Assembly (NCBI GenBank): GCA_014155875.1
Contig: JACEFZ010003403.1
Coordinates: forward strand, 124,001-188,000
DNA: 64,000 bases
Direction: 5' to 3'
Source: Cepaea nemoralis
Lineage: Eukaryota > Mollusca > Gastropoda > Stylommatophora > Helicidae
This document shows, one piece after another, positions 1 to 11,182 of this stretch. Position 1 is the stretch's first letter. Each line of letters starts with the position of its first letter. The translations under genes were made by a program, and so were the position numbers. The notes under the pieces are model-generated. The model searched no databases. It was not told the DNA's origin and was given only the letters and a program-made list of their open reading frames with translations.

Positions 1-1
1 A

Positions 2-630
2 CTCCAGGAGACGAGACTGGGCGATCAGCTACTCCGAATTGCCGGCTTCAAATGTTTCTACAACAGACGACATCTGGGAATGGCGATTCTCGTTCGCGGA
101 CTGCATGGTGGCTGGCGTCAGAGCTAGACATGTCCAGTTGGGACAGTGACGATATACAAATACAGGCGTTGAGAGTTCAATCCAGTCTACCATTCATGTT
201 GGTTAATGTTTATGCCCGCAATGCGAGTATGGATGCCCAGAAGTGGCAGTGCTTAAGTGGCATATTAGGTCACGAGAAAAATGTTATTTTCTGTGGCGAC
301 TTCAACGCTAAAGGTAGATCATGGGGAAACATTTCCTCCAATACACAGGGGGAGGAGCTCGAGACTGCACTTGAAACCATTGACCTGGTTTGTATCAACA
401 GTGGCTGTGTCACCAGGACAGCAAGCCGTCCAGGCGATGAGGTACAGTGCTATTGATCTGGCGCTGGTTTCACCTTCACTCACTACAGTGTGTAGATGGG
501 GTATCCTAGGACACCACGGCAGCGACCACCACCCTTGCAGCATATTGGTGGAGAAAGGCAGAACCAGGCAGCACAAGCTAAAGGTAAAGACTTTCCTGTA
601 TGACAGTGACAGGGCAAGATGTGGTGAGTA
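2..630 (+). pseudogene. LINE endonuclease domain, frame-broken
   Basis: The endonuclease signature LQETRL is readable in frame 2 from base 2. The reading then moves to frame 1 (about 100-450), where the metal-binding motif CGDFNAK lies, and back to frame 2 (about 430-630), where the catalytic GSDHHP lies. At least two indels therefore separate motifs that form one domain in an intact element. The domain nicks target DNA during retrotransposition. It directly precedes the RT ORF, as expected for ORF2 of a LINE. Confidence 0.75.
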
Positions 631-707
631 AAATAAGACGTGACAAGCGCTGAACGCTTCAGGGCAGGAAAAAAAGCTGGGAGCAGCCACCTTGGTGGAA
701 TTTCAAT

Positions 708-3425
708 GTGGAGAAGGCTTGGGTGGATAAGCGTAGTGCTGTAAGGAGATGGCAAAATGCCAAGAAGAACAGAGCTGGTCATCCTAGTCCCTGCATGCAC
801 TTAGAAAGAGAGATGCACACAAAAGTAAGCTATTTAAAACAACTGGTCAAGGTGGTTAAAAGCGAAAAATGGGCAGAGGTGTGTCAAAGAGTAAGCACAG
901 ACAAGTCACTGAAATTGTTCTGGCGACTACATAAAAGCATGAGTGGTGTAGTCAAGAATAAGAGCATTTCTGACTTCCAAGGTGCTGACCTCATGTGGCA
1001 GAGGACTGACGAGGACAAGGGCAAAGCCCTCTTTGAACGCTATCTAGAGCAGAGCAACCAGACAGACATGGGAGGCCGAAATCTGGCCAAGGAGGTCACC
1101 TCAGACAGGTGCAAAGCCCAGAACACTTCGGATGAAGACACAGTGACAGTGAAAGAAATCAAGGCTGTACTTCGACGATCAAAAAACAGCGCTCCAGGGC
1201 CTGATGGCATAAGATACGACGACATCAATAGGTGTACCGACAATGAGCTAGAGAAACTAGCAGACATGTACAACAACAGTATAGAGAGTGCTAGCATCAA
1301 GGAGGAGTGGTTACACAGCTATCTGATTCACTTGCCGAAGCCTGACAAAGACCACAAAAAAATTCAGGGATATCGAATTATAACCATGCAGAATACAATA
1401 GGCAAGCTGCTGGAGAAGGTAATTGCCAGGAAAATATCAAGCCAGCTAGACAGGCAAGGTGTTTTCCCACCTACCCTGGGTGGGTACCGTCCAGAAAGGG
1501 AAACCTGGACCAATGCAGCAGTCTTTGCCCATGATGTCTATGAAGGTTTCCACTCAGGCATTGATACCTTTGCTGCAGCAATTGATCTTGAGGACGTATA
1601 CAACAGAGTACCATTGGATATTTTAATGCTTCAGCTTCTTGAACTAAAAGTAAGTCCATTCCTCCTTAGTTGGATCGCTGCAGCCCTCTTCCAATGGAAA
1701 GTAGTTTTTAGATGTGGCAGTTGGACTTCAGAACCAACAACAATATATCCTGGCCTACCACAGGGATCACCATTATCTCCGGTACTGTTCAACGCCTACA
1801 CAGTGAGAATCACCAGTGAGCAGATCACTGGACCTGGCAGGACATTGTCATATGCCGATGATGTTTTAGTGTATCGTCAGGGTAAGGATAGAGAGCAGGT
1901 TGCTGTGGAACTACAAACCGAACTCAATCGCATAAGTACTTGGTGTGATGAAGCTGGGGCAATGGTCAACCCAACAAAGGCAACAGTGACTTGGTTCTCA
2001 TTGAATAATCATATTGTCAACACTCCAATACCAACTGTAATGCTGTGTTCAGAGACGGTGGAAAGAACGCAGGCAATGAATTACCTGGGGATACGGTTTG
2101 ATCGAAGCCTTGCTTGTAATGAGCACATAGACCAGGTGATAACAAAGGCCAAGCGGGATTTGGCTGCGATGCGGGTGATGGCGGCTGCAAACTGTGAGCA
2201 GCGCCATCTATGTCTTCTGTACGAGGGGCTGGTCATGTCTGTTTTGGAGTATGCAATGGCAATCCTGACTCTCAGCCGTAAGCAGATAGAAAGGATGGAA
2301 AGGATACAGAATGAAGCTATGCGCATTATTCTTGGATGTACAAGAGATACAGCATGCAGGGCGATGCGCTACCTTCTTGATTTTCCAACCATTGAAGAGA
2401 GAATACAAGTTTGCAGGGCACGCGCCTACCTCAGAGTTAACGCAAACACACAACATCCACTGCATAGTGAAATTATGAAGGTGAAGGGCAGCAGGTTAAA
2501 AAGAGGACGGTCGTGGATGGGTCAAGCCGAAGACATTCTTCAACAGGTGTGTTCACTTGAGGACTTAGAACCTGGCGAGGAGTGGGTGCAAGTGCCAACA
2601 GACTTCTGCACATCCTTTTCAGTTTGCATCCAACTAGATAGAAAATGCAGACAAGAAAATCCGGCTGCTGTGGAGGCTGAAGTACAAGCGTTGATTTTCG
2701 AGAATTCGCTAGACGGTGATGCGGTCATCTACACAGATGGGTCGGTCGTCCGACATGTGAGAAGCTCATGGGCCTTTACAGCTCGGGCCGGAGGGAGAAT
2801 TGTGAAGGAGGACTCTGGTGCTTTCACTGAAACCACAAGTAGCCTGACTATGGAAGTCATGGCAGTAAGTAAAGCAATAACATGGCTCGAGACACAGACA
2901 TTCACTAGGGCATGTTTCCTTAGCGACTCAATGAACATGATCAAGAGGATAGAGGAGGGGTCGATCCGAAGAGAATGGTTGCTGCCTCTGGAGCGGTCTC
3001 GGCTGACAAAGATTAGTTTCATCTTCGTGCCAGGGCATGCGGGAGTACAAGGAAATGAGCCGGCTGACAAGCTCGCAGGTGAGGCTACTGTGGAGGGCGG
3101 ATGTGCCATGGACCAGGCTGACATTCTGAATGCTCTACGAGAAGTAAGACTTTTACGTGAACCAAGTGATGACTGTGAATCTACAACCATGGCCAGACTG
3201 CGAGAACAGCAAATTAAAAGAGGGGTGGCCAAACAAAAACACTACGCAGGAAGCCAAAGAAAATTGATAAACCAACACAGAACTGGCGTCGTTAGCCGCT
3301 ACATGCTGCAGGATTTGCTGAGGAGGGGATCCGAGCACTTATGGGCTGAATGGTTCGATATGGCACAGGAACGGAGCATAATGGGGACGACCCGTTGCTG
3401 TGAAGTTGGAACTGCGACTAACTAA
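708..3425 (+). CDS. LINE reverse transcriptase-RNase H polyprotein (part of ORF2)
   Basis: This 905-residue open frame carries, in order: an RT block with NSAPGPDGI (near residue 160), the first catalytic Asp in AAIDLEDVYNRVP (near 290), GLPQGSPLSPVLFN, and the YADD box (near 382). An RNase H domain follows from about 672 to 795 with D (YTDGS), E (TMEV), D (LSDS) and the H...D pair (GHAGVQGNEPADKLA). All RNase H catalytic residues are visible, so the enzyme part looks complete. The ATG at 708 is only the first Met after the last frame break: the natural protein would continue upstream into the endonuclease. The extreme C-terminus does not show the WECPEC-type ending of related copies in this window and may be shifted. 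Confidence 0.85.
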   Translation: MEKAWVDKRSAVRRWQNAKKNRAGHPSPCMHLEREMHTKVSYLKQLVKVVKSEKWAEVCQRVSTDKSLKLFWRLHKSMSGVVKNKSISDFQGADLMWQRTDEDKGKALFERYLEQSNQTDMGGRNLAKEVTSDRCKAQNTSDEDTVTVKEIKAVLRRSKNSAPGPDGIRYDDINRCTDNELEKLADMYNNSIESASIKEEWLHSYLIHLPKPDKDHKKIQGYRIITMQNTIGKLLEKVIARKISSQLDRQGVFPPTLGGYRPERETWTNAAVFAHDVYEGFHSGIDTFAAAIDLEDVYNRVPLDILMLQLLELKVSPFLLSWIAAALFQWKVVFRCGSWTSEPTTIYPGLPQGSPLSPVLFNAYTVRITSEQITGPGRTLSYADDVLVYRQGKDREQVAVELQTELNRISTWCDEAGAMVNPTKATVTWFSLNNHIVNTPIPTVMLCSETVERTQAMNYLGIRFDRSLACNEHIDQVITKAKRDLAAMRVMAAANCEQRHLCLLYEGLVMSVLEYAMAILTLSRKQIERMERIQNEAMRIILGCTRDTACRAMRYLLDFPTIEERIQVCRARAYLRVNANTQHPLHSEIMKVKGSRLKRGRSWMGQAEDILQQVCSLEDLEPGEEWVQVPTDFCTSFSVCIQLDRKCRQENPAAVEAEVQALIFENSLDGDAVIYTDGSVVRHVRSSWAFTARAGGRIVKEDSGAFTETTSSLTMEVMAVSKAITWLETQTFTRACFLSDSMNMIKRIEEGSIRREWLLPLERSRLTKISFIFVPGHAGVQGNEPADKLAGEATVEGGCAMDQADILNALREVRLLREPSDDCESTTMARLREQQIKRGVAKQKHYAGSQRKLINQHRTGVVSRYMLQDLLRRGSEHLWAEWFDMAQERSIMGTTRCCEVGTATN

Positions 3426-3752
3426 CTAACTATGCAATGAGGATGATCTGTCGACTAACTAACTAACTAACTACTGTTAAACACTTAATTATAATTGAAA
3501 CTTGAATGAAATTTTGCTGCTATAATTAATATAATAATATCATAATCATAATCATATATTACATGTTTTTCTAAATGAATCCAAAAAGCTGCAGGATTTA
3601 ATTTGTACTTATTTAAATTAAAACAACACATAATTAAATCACATTTTAGTAGTAAATAATCATGTATTTTCGTCTACTAATTTTTGTGAATTAATTTTTT
3701 TGTGAGTTAATTAATAAAATTAAAACCAAAAATAAACAATCTTCTACTGTAC

Positions 3753-3918
3753 CTTTAAAGAACTTGAGAGCGATTTTATAAACCTCTTCAAGCGAAAATC
3801 CCCATTTCTGCTGATGTTCATCTAATTCTGCATCTTGATGGTCATTTGCAGTGTCGTCTTCTGCAACATTCAAGTTGTCTATGCCATTACTAATGCTTCC
3901 TACTCCGGTGGTCGCCAT
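3753..3918 (-). CDS. ACBD3: ACBD3/GCP60 homologue, first coding exon
   Basis: Read on the minus strand, the ATG at 3918 has a good context (A at -3) and codes 55 residues plus one base. It ends at a splice donor, AAAG|GTACAG (intron begins at 3752). The first ~34 residues are acidic and low-complexity. Residues about 36-55, QQKWGFSLEEVYKIALKFFK, closely match the segment that opens the acyl-CoA-binding domain of ACBD3 (GCP60), a Golgi protein known to bind giantin and PI4KB and to end in a GOLD domain. The rest of the gene should lie left of the window. A stop appears 53 bases after the end of frame use at the donor, which supports splicing here. Identification is by recall of the family pattern, not alignment. 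Confidence 0.78.
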
Positions 3919-4010
3919 TTTGTTATCAACATTCCACGTACATCCGTGACCCCGTCTGTTGACGTAATATTATATTTTATGACTGTTTCGTAATTATTTA
4001 TGTTTATAAT
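3919..4010. promoter_or_regulatory. Compact divergent promoter between ACBD3 exon 1 and a plus-strand ATG
   Basis: Only 92 bp separate the minus-strand ATG (3918) from the plus-strand ATG (4011). The interval contains a CRE/ATF-like site TGACGTAA (3960-3967). No repeat is recognisable in it, which is unusual for this transposon-rich window and is what a conserved promoter would look like. Whether it drives both sides is inference. Confidence 0.45.
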
Positions 4011-4067
4011 ATGGACAAATTACACGATGCAAGCGAGAACATCGCAAAAGACAGTGAAGCTTTTAAA
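4011..4067 (+). CDS. Possible short first exon, unknown product
   Basis: An ATG opens 19 charged codons (MDKLHDASENIAKDSEAFK) and meets a possible splice donor, AAA|GTAAAC, at 4068. The frame continues to 4253 but downstream looks non-coding (AAAC repeats, then low-complexity sequence), which favours splicing at 4067. It lies head-to-head with ACBD3 exon 1. I do not recognise the peptide. It could equally be a chance ORF. Confidence 0.35.
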
Positions 4068-4409
4068 GTAAACAAACAAACAAACAAACAAAGTTTTTAT
4101 AAATTCAGAGTATGTACGGTTCGCACAAGGTCATTTTCACTACACATAGATATCTCCATAAGTAGAACTGCCACCTCCTTAACCCAGAAAATGAGGACAT
4201 TTGAAAGGGAATTGAGGACATTTGAGGACTCCTTTCGCGTCCTTTCCGAATGAGGCGAATGATAACAAAACACACTTTTGCATTATCTTAAGGTCTTTTA
4301 GAAATGATTTTTGGTAACAATGTACCACGATAAATATCATATTATGGTAATAACACAGTAACTTGCAGACTAACTTGTTAAATATATGTATTGAATATAT
4401 CATATTTCT

Positions 4410-4630
4410 TAAAAAGTCGTTTAAAAGTCGATAGGGTCGACTTCATTGCACGGGTTTTTATCCCATATGGCTCAGTCTCTTTCCGCAGGGCGGAAAGCGT
4501 CGCACAGCGACGACCCTCATGCGTCTCCGAAAAAAATGCACTCGTGACCCGAAGGACGCGGCCCGGAATCGAACCCACAACCTTCGTAGCCCGAGTCAGA
4601 CGGCTTGACCACTTCGTCATGGAGACTCCC
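4410..4630 (-). mobile_element. tRNA-derived SINE family B, with 11-bp duplication
   Basis: The minus strand starts with a tRNA-like head: A box TGACGAAGTGG and a near-perfect B box GGTTCGATTCC. A body rich in GCGACG/CGGAAAG follows, then a short A-rich tail. The insertion is flanked by ATCATATTTCT at 4399-4409 and 4631-4641, a clean target-site duplication. A second copy lies at 50.13-50.40 kb (plus). Confidence 0.85.
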
Positions 4631-4796
4631 ATCATATTTCTAGCATATCAACAGAATTCACTCTTACCGTTTGTGTTTGCATTGCTAAACTTGATCCTGT
4701 AAAAATGATACAGGTAGAGAAAATGTACTTAATGGAATGCTTAAAATATGTTCAGGTGTTTGGTGTACACTGTTTGCATCTATCTGCATTGTTTTA

Positions 4797-5192
4797 GTTT
4801 AATTTAGTTTAGTCGATGGATCAAAATCACGGCACACGGGTGTAACCCATAAGTGCTCCGTTCTCCTCCTAACTCAAATATGAGTCTGGAGAAACTCAGC
4901 TCAGTGCACGAACTCTGTAGCACCGGCGAGGATCCTGAAATACTTTGGGTAAATTTTTAACTTGAAATTTTGCCCGGGCAGCGGCGTTAGGCTACTCTTT
5001 TTCGATTTCCAACTGCCAAGGGATTTTTTACGTGCGCAACAATACACACGGGCGTCCGATCTCACTACCCAGAGACCAGGGGAAATTACTAGAAGTCCGC
5101 GTGAAATAAATCCCGGTCCTCACTGGGGCTTGGAACCCGGGACCTCCAGCACTCGAGGCGGACACCATACCTCGAGACCACGCAGCCCCTTA
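4797..5192 (-). mobile_element. tRNA-derived SINE family C
   Basis: About 396 bp. The minus-strand head has a tRNA-like B box (GGGTTCCAAGCCC) and an A-box-like GGTCTCGAGG. The other end is a (CTAAA)n-type tail, seen on plus as TTTAGTTTAATTTAG. A matching copy is at 59.72-60.13 kb. Flanks GCATTGTTTTA (4786-4796) and GCATTCTTTTA (5193-5203) form an 11-bp duplication with one mismatch. Confidence 0.8.
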
Positions 5193-5225
5193 GCATTCTT
5201 TTATATTGTTCTACTGAAGCAGTCA

Positions 5226-5470
5226 GTCGGTTCCGTGGCGAAAGGGTTACGGACGAAGTTCGTAATCCTGCAAACCCGTATTCGAAACACGATTTGGCAG
5301 CAGACCAACCTTGCGTTGGTTTTTTTTTTTCGAAATGGTATGGATACCGGTCGTCCAGAAAGCAATGGCTAACTACTGAACATAAACTTGCCAAGAGATC
5401 ACGAACAGCCAAAAAATGCTGGGGTTGACTGCGACTTCCCGTAAAGGATATACAACTAACTTTAACTAAA
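5226..5470 (+). mobile_element. tRNA-derived SINE family A
   Basis: Head with A box TGGCGAAAGGG and B box ATTCGAAAC, then GATTTGGCAGCAGACC, a T-run, the conserved core CAGAAAGCAATGGCTAACTA, and the family 3' end GTAAAGGATATACAACTAAC. This is the commonest SINE in the window (about ten copies on both strands). Confidence 0.85.
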
Positions 5471-5689
5471 GCAGTCAATTCTGGATTTTTAGATACACGA
5501 GAATGGAAATCTTTACATAGTTTGAAAGTGTGATTGCATTTTAAGGACAGTAACCCCTAAATTGAATCAATAGTAAGTTCATTTCTATCCATATTCACAA
5601 ATGCCTAGCGTTGAGGGGGAAAAAGCCGTAAAAAATGCAATATGCGATGGTATAAGTAATAAAAATTAAAGATTCTTTTCACACGCTTA

Positions 5690-5960
5690 AGTCGCATTGA
5701 GATTTATCTGTGTTTTTGTATATACTGGATGACATTAACTGGGTGATGTGGTCGGTATCACGAAGTATTACCCCCACTCCCCCCCCCCCCCCCAAGATAT
5801 TTCCTGTTGCCCATTTTAGGCTGCACTGTCATGCTAGTCCATATCTATTATAAGCATTCGAAACCGCACTGATGCGTTTCAAACCCCAAACCACCAGTAC
5901 AGAAGGCGAGCGTCTAACCCTGCTCAGCTCTGGGTACAATTCTTTTTTCTTACACTGGCT
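5690..5960 (-). mobile_element. SINE family D, decayed
   Basis: Contains the family-D block (plus-strand wording: TTACCCCCAC, poly-C, TTTCCTGTTGCCCATTTTAG) and on the minus strand a B-box-like end. Diverged; boundaries are approximate. Confidence 0.5.
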
Positions 5961-6510
5961 AAAATAATTAGTCCATGTTACATTTCAATGACAAAGAAAC
6001 ATCATTAATATCATTCATTTTAAAAGTCAACATTCCGGATATTTTCAAAACGTATACATTTCCCCCGGACAGTCTGTGGTGTGTGAAACGTGTCCGAGAA
6101 AACTAGGCGTGTCCGAGAAAACTAGGACGTTTAGCAGCCCTATCCATGCATGATCTAATTCCCCCCCCCCCCCCCCCCCACCCATATATCATCACATAGA
6201 GAGAATCTCATCACAGTGCATGCGCTCTATTGACCGACGTCGATGCCCAAAAGATCTCTCATTGCCATAACGAAATGAGGCCACGTGTATACTGCTACCA
6301 CAACTGCTATAAATATTCTTTTGCAGGTAATTTTTGTAATGTTAAAATTTAGCCTTGAGATCTCAAAGTTCATAAACGCACAACTCCTCTAACAGTGGCC
6401 GAAAAATGCAGATGCCGATTGTCCTCTTTTTTCGCACTGGTTAACTACGCTTAGTAACCGCCACCATTTGCTGTCATTGCGACCAGTTATTTAGTCAAAT
6501 CCTAACAAGG
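5961..6510. other. Unique-looking spacer with a poly-C run
   Basis: No gene is recognisable. There is a poly-C tract at about 6162-6179, and GTGTCCGAGAAAACTAGG is repeated in tandem at about 6089-6127. Confidence 0.5.
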
Positions 6511-6515
6511 CAGCC

Positions 6516-6518
<3 letters not shown>

Positions 6519-6585
<67 letters not shown>

Positions 6586-6670
6586 AAGAGAGAGACAAAG
6601 AGAGAGAGACAGAGAGAGACAGAGAGAGAGACAGAGAGAGACAGAGACATAGAGAGTGAGAGAGAGAGGA
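6519..6670. repeat. (AG)n microsatellite
   Basis: A nearly pure AG run to about 6583, then AG interrupted by ACAAAG/ACAG units. It abuts the 3' end of the minus-strand LINE that follows, so it may derive from that element's tail or target. Confidence 0.95.
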
Positions 6671-7105
6671 TTGATCAAGATTTATGTAATTTTTATTGAG
6701 TTGAGTTAAGGCTGAGCTAAGAACCGACATCACTGCACTCAGGACATTCCCATACGTGCTCCATCACCTCATTCAACAGCCAGCGAAGAGTCATACTACT
6801 AATCGTACCCACCGCTATCTGATTAAAAGTTCTCCTGGTCTTCCCTCTCAGTTTTGAGATTTTTCCAGAACCCCTGCCGATCTCCAGCAATTTCAATCTT
6901 TCCACATATGGGTTCTCAATCTGTTCCTCCGCCTTCTCCACCTGGTCCCACAAGCGCATGACGACCACCTCTCACTTGTCCATAGGCAATCTACCACCAA
7001 GAGGTGCATTCCCTGCTAGCCTATGCGCTTTTCATTCCCCCGCAGCCCCGCATGGTCAGAGCAAAATATCCATACAGTTCTCGCAATCTGTGACCTCTGA
7101 AGCGA

Positions 7106-7408
7106 CTATATGCATTCCACACGAAACATTCCTTTCTCCACCTTACTAAGCATACTCTTTGAATCCGTAATGAATACAATGTGTGTTGCAGTAGTCTCCT
7201 CTAGCCAACGGAATGCCGCTGTAACTACCTCCACCTCCATTCTCATGCTGGAGGTCGAAGTCTCATATGCCAGACTCTCCTTTTTCAAGACTCGTCCATT
7301 AGCCTTTGCAATAAAACCCCAACTACTACGTCTGTTTATCACCACTGACCCATCGGTGTAGATAGCTATGTCACCTTGATGTGTGTTACTCTGGATCAGC
7401 TGTTGCAC
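7106..7408 (-). pseudogene. LINE RNase H fragment
   Basis: Contains IYTDGSVV, the Glu-bearing SSMRMEVEVV and the Asp-bearing VFITDSKSML. These are the first three catalytic positions of RNase H. The frame then breaks before the GH...D part, whose remains can be followed on minus to about 6.95 kb. Nearly the same sequence recurs at 23.88-24.1 kb on plus. Confidence 0.7.
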
Positions 7409-7727
7409 TTCAAACTCAGTGCGACCCGCTGCCCATTCTCTGCACTCACGACCCAGTGTGTTATTACACTGTGCCAGTCCGTCATATCTTCCGGAACTTC
7501 AACCCACTCTCTGTCATGATTGATGGTCTCTAGATCACACACCTGACGTATAGAAAGTTCCATCTGTGCCATTCAGGACCTGACTCGTCTTAGTCTATGA
7601 CCCTTGACTATATCCATGGCTGCACGCAGCGGGTGATCCCTATCTGCAACAACTCTCAGGTGCCATTTGGCCTGAAGGACCCTATGCCTATCTGTCACTG
7701 TTGTTAGCACCAGGATATGCCTCATGC

Positions 7728-8098
7728 ATCTGATGGCTGCAGAAATGTGGTTTCTGAGGAAAATGCAAAGAATACCATGGACAGATAGAAAAACCAATGA
7801 CCAAGTACTACAGAAGACAAATAAAAATCGTAAATTGATTAGATAAATTAGACTTAGACAGTCACAATTTTTTTGGACATGTTATGAGAAGAAATGGATT
7901 GGAGAACTTAGTGACAACAGGCAAAATCGAAGGGAACAGACCAAGAGGAAGACCGAGAGGAAAACACCTGGATGCCTTGGCCACATGGCATGGACGAGAC
8001 AGGAACACTGAGCTGATCCACGACACTGGTGATCGAGTGAAATGGCGAGTCATGACCGCCCACGCTTTCCTGCATGGCACATGATTGATTGATTGATA
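7728..8098 (+). mobile_element. RTE-like LINE 3' fragment nested in the I-group LINE
   Basis: Plus-strand reading gives RRNGLENLVTTGKIEGNRPR and GRDRNTELIHDTGDRVKW, the C-terminus of the RTE-like family seen at 16.9, 35-37, 40-41, 47-48 and 63 kb. It ends in a (GATT)n tail at about 8084-8098. It splits the thumb region of the minus-strand LINE between the residues IDTP and MRHIL. The 5' truncation and simple-repeat tail are typical of this family. Confidence 0.75.
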
Positions 8099-9925
8099 TA
8101 ATTGGTGTGTCTATTGTGCAACCCCGGATTACCCACATGGCAGCATTTTGTATGCGCTCCAACCTTTCAAGCTGGCTCTTTGATACTGTCAGCAGCCCCA
8201 AACCATACTCATTGACAGAAATTATTAACTGCTGAAAGAGCCTGTACAGCATCCTTTGATCTACCCCGGTTGCCGTCATAGCTCTCAATGCATTAAGTCT
8301 GCTACCAGCCTTCACTACCAAAGCCTCCACGTGATCCTTAAAAGACAAACATCTGTCAAAGGTGATACCCAAGTACTTCAATTTACTCTCTCAACTAAGA
8401 GGACATCCATTCAACATAATACCTGGGACATCTGCCTTGACGATCCGGTTAACCAGGGAATATCACACAACCGATGCCTTGCCTGGGTTTATAACGGCCT
8501 CTGCGTCCTTGCACCACTCTGCCACCCTATTTACTGTCACCTGTAAGTCTTTCGCCAAACTGGCCCTGTCTCTGCCCTGTCTGTACACTAGCACATCATC
8601 TGCAAATGTCAAGATTCTACCCACACCTAGTGTCTCAATAGCTGCGATTTTGCTGGTGTAGATATTAAAGAGTGCTGGGGACAAGGCGGATCCTTGTGGC
8701 AAAAAGGGTCAGAAGTCCAGGAACCCATGCGCAGTGCAATCTTATGCTCATAAAGGCCCGCCACAATCCATCTAACAAAGCAAGGGCAGACCTCCTTGTC
8801 CAACAGTGTGTATATCAACCGGTCATACGTGACCTTGTTATACGCATCCACCAGGTCAAGAGCTACTGCCACTGTCGCTTGTTATCCCGGAAGCCCTCGT
8901 AGACATCAAATGCAAAAGTTGCAGCGTTGGCTCAGGTGTCCTTCCCAGGCCGGTATCTTCCGAGCCCTTTGGGAAGCAGATTACGACTTTCCAAATGTCG
9001 CTGCAGCCTTCGTGCTACTATCTTTTGGAGGACTTTGCCATACGTGTTTTGCAGGGTTATGATTTCGTATCCATTAAGTCTGGAGTGATCCTTACCTGGC
9101 TATGGGAGTGGGACCAGTTTGCTATGCAGCCAATCGTTGGGTATTTTCGCCGTAGTGATGCTTAGGTTGAAACAAAGAGCGATCTCCTCCAAGTCCCCAT
9201 CATTTATGTTATACTCATATGGGAGTATCTCACCACATCCGAAACTGGCGCTGTGTCTTTAGCCCGCTTCAGTACCCGTCTAATAACCCCCACCTTAATC
9301 TCACAGTCCTCCTTCATTGTGACCAGTGACAAGGCTTCTCTGACGTTATCTCTAATAGCTCTATCTTGCTGATCCGTCTGTTTTAAAAATCGCGCAAGAA
9401 AAGCCTCCCCTTTGTGCTTGTCAGTTGTCATAGGTCGGTTGTTATCGTAAACGATACCATGTGTATCAGGCATCGCCTTTCTCTTCATCTGCCGGTGCAG
9501 CCTCCAGAATTTACCCAGTGTCACATACCCACCGACTTAATTGATAAACTGTTCCTACTTAATCCGTTTTGCCTCTGCTGCCAGAGTTTAAAATCCTGCA
9601 CCTTTACTGTTTTATATCATTCAACCTCTTCCAATTCTGTGTCAACTGAATTGGTTGCTCTCAGCACCCTCTACCAATTCCTTATGGCCGACCTCTTTTC
9701 CCTCCATGAATTCTCCATCTCTGGTAACCTCCATGGTGGTTGAGTGAAAATTCTTATTGTTGGTTTAGATCTTCCCTGTGATCTAAGGAGCCCCAAGAGC
9801 GAAAGAGTGGCCGCAACCATAACTGAATGCCCTGCGGGCTCTTATAGCCCTAACTGTACTGGACTTAGGTATCAGCACAGAACAGGGGAGGTGGGCACTT
9901 CCATGGCCTCCAAGGACACTCCATT

Positions 9926-10378
9926 TTATGTCTTATGCCGCCTCTTGGGATACAAGCGCCAGGTCGGTGGCCGTGTCAGGGTCCCCGGTCTCATTGCTAG
10001 CCAAGTGGGTGTCCCGTCATTTAGACAGACAACATCCGTCTCAAGCAAGTCATCAGCCAGAGCAGTACCCTGTCTGTTCTCGCCCGATCTGTCCCATTCC
10101 TTGGCGAGGACATTGAAGTCATCACATATTAGATACCTAGTACCAGGGGTATCCACTGAACCTTTCAAACTGTCCCAGCTCTCTCTGCTTAAGCTCTCTT
10201 GACCCCTCCCACTCATATCCAGTATTAAATGCTGTAAATCATCCATGACCACCAGAGCCTGCTCATGTCTTCCCTGCCTGGTTGGGTTAATGTAACATGT
10301 ATAGCCAGGGCACTTAAAAGAGTTTGTATTCAGTTCTTGTAACATCAGGACATCAAAATCGCAGACCAGTTTCTCCAA
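9926..10378 (-). pseudogene. LINE endonuclease fragment
   Basis: An open frame of 150 residues with MLQELN (endonuclease motif 1) near the start and YLICDDFNVLAKEWD, a variant of the GDFN metal-binding motif with Asp in place of Gly. The last catalytic SDH motif is not reached. It belongs to the decayed minus-strand LINE around it and is inactive as it stands. Confidence 0.6.
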
Positions 10379-10824
10379 AATTGGTCCTCGCTGCTTTGCT
10401 CTGCGGCAATTCCACTACCCAACCCATACATTTTTGAGTCCCAAACGATCCGTTTTCTTTCTACCCCTTCTTGCCCCAGCCCTCTTCTTCCTTTTCCTTC
10501 CCCCTCTCCCCCTCCCCTATCTCTTCTCCCTCGCTTCATTCTCTCCTCGCTGGCTGTTGTCAAAGATATCGAGCACAAAGCACGTACTCCGTTGCTTCGG
10601 CGATAATTCATTTTATTTTCCACGGTTGGTTTGATATGAAGGCAGGATATAATCGGTCACCCTGGTAGAGCCTGCCTGCCAGGGAAGGGACAGAGGATGT
10701 CCCTCGGGAGTCCATACGCCTGGCGCCGCCCCGCCCGCATACCAGACGTTCTACATTCACGACCAGCTCACCCTTAGCCATTCAGTCTTCGGCACGTCGG
10801 TCCACCTTAAACTTGAGGATTTAT

Positions 10825-10836
10825 AATCGGAGTTTT
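10825..10836 (+). repeat. Target-site duplication, left (LINE copy A)
   Basis: AATCGGAGTTTT, repeated exactly at 15053-15064. Confidence 0.9.
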
Positions 10837-11182
10837 GGGTTCCAAATGTTGCTGTATGTAGCCGAGGCGTGGTGTTGGGGTGAGCGCCCAACATTGCTTA
10901 AATACCTCAATGGCTCGTGAATATATAACCTATGCAGCAAAAGTCCAACTCCTGGCCTTCACGCGGCGGACCTGTTTAAACTAACAGGAGAAGGGGCGAC
11001 GGCGAATCTCTGGCGCCGGAAAATAACCAGTATGCTCTAGATGTGTATGCACGTACATGCATGCGCAGACAGGTGTGTGCGCGTGTACACATCTACACTC
11101 GAGTGAGACCACAGTCTGCTCTAGCAAAGAAAGGTGCTGAAGTCGGAGGCAACCAGCCAAGAGGCGCACCACAGAAATCAGG

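Larger units (their letters stand above)
1..3476 (+). mobile_element. I-group LINE, 5' part cut by the window edge
   Basis: The window opens inside an AP-endonuclease domain and runs through reverse transcriptase and RNase H to a 3' end made of ACTA/TAAC tandem units (about 3413-3475). Non-LTR elements with RT followed by RNase H and simple-repeat tails belong to the I group. If the ACBD3 assignment next door is right, this copy sits in that gene's first intron, antisense to it. The endonuclease part is frame-broken, while the RT/RNase H part is one long open frame, so the copy is only partly decayed. Confidence 0.85.
6671..10836 (-). mobile_element. Decayed I-group LINE, minus strand, interrupted twice
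   Basis: Reading from 10.4 kb downwards on minus: endonuclease remains (LQELN near 10.34 kb, CDDFNVL near 10.1 kb), the spacer and RT N-terminus (9204-9524), RT core with FADDVLVYRQ (8463-8702), thumb region MKYLGITFDR (8381-7908), RNase H with IYTDGSVV (7106-7408), and the C-terminal WECPECSDV ending at 6717. It is interrupted by an RTE-like fragment (7728-8098), and its 5' side is cut by LINE copy A at 10837. Many frameshifts. It is a sister subfamily of the element at 1-3476. Confidence 0.8.

Noticed and set aside
4391..4702. 103-residue plus-strand frame
   Set aside because: Lies across an antisense SINE B with clear target duplication.
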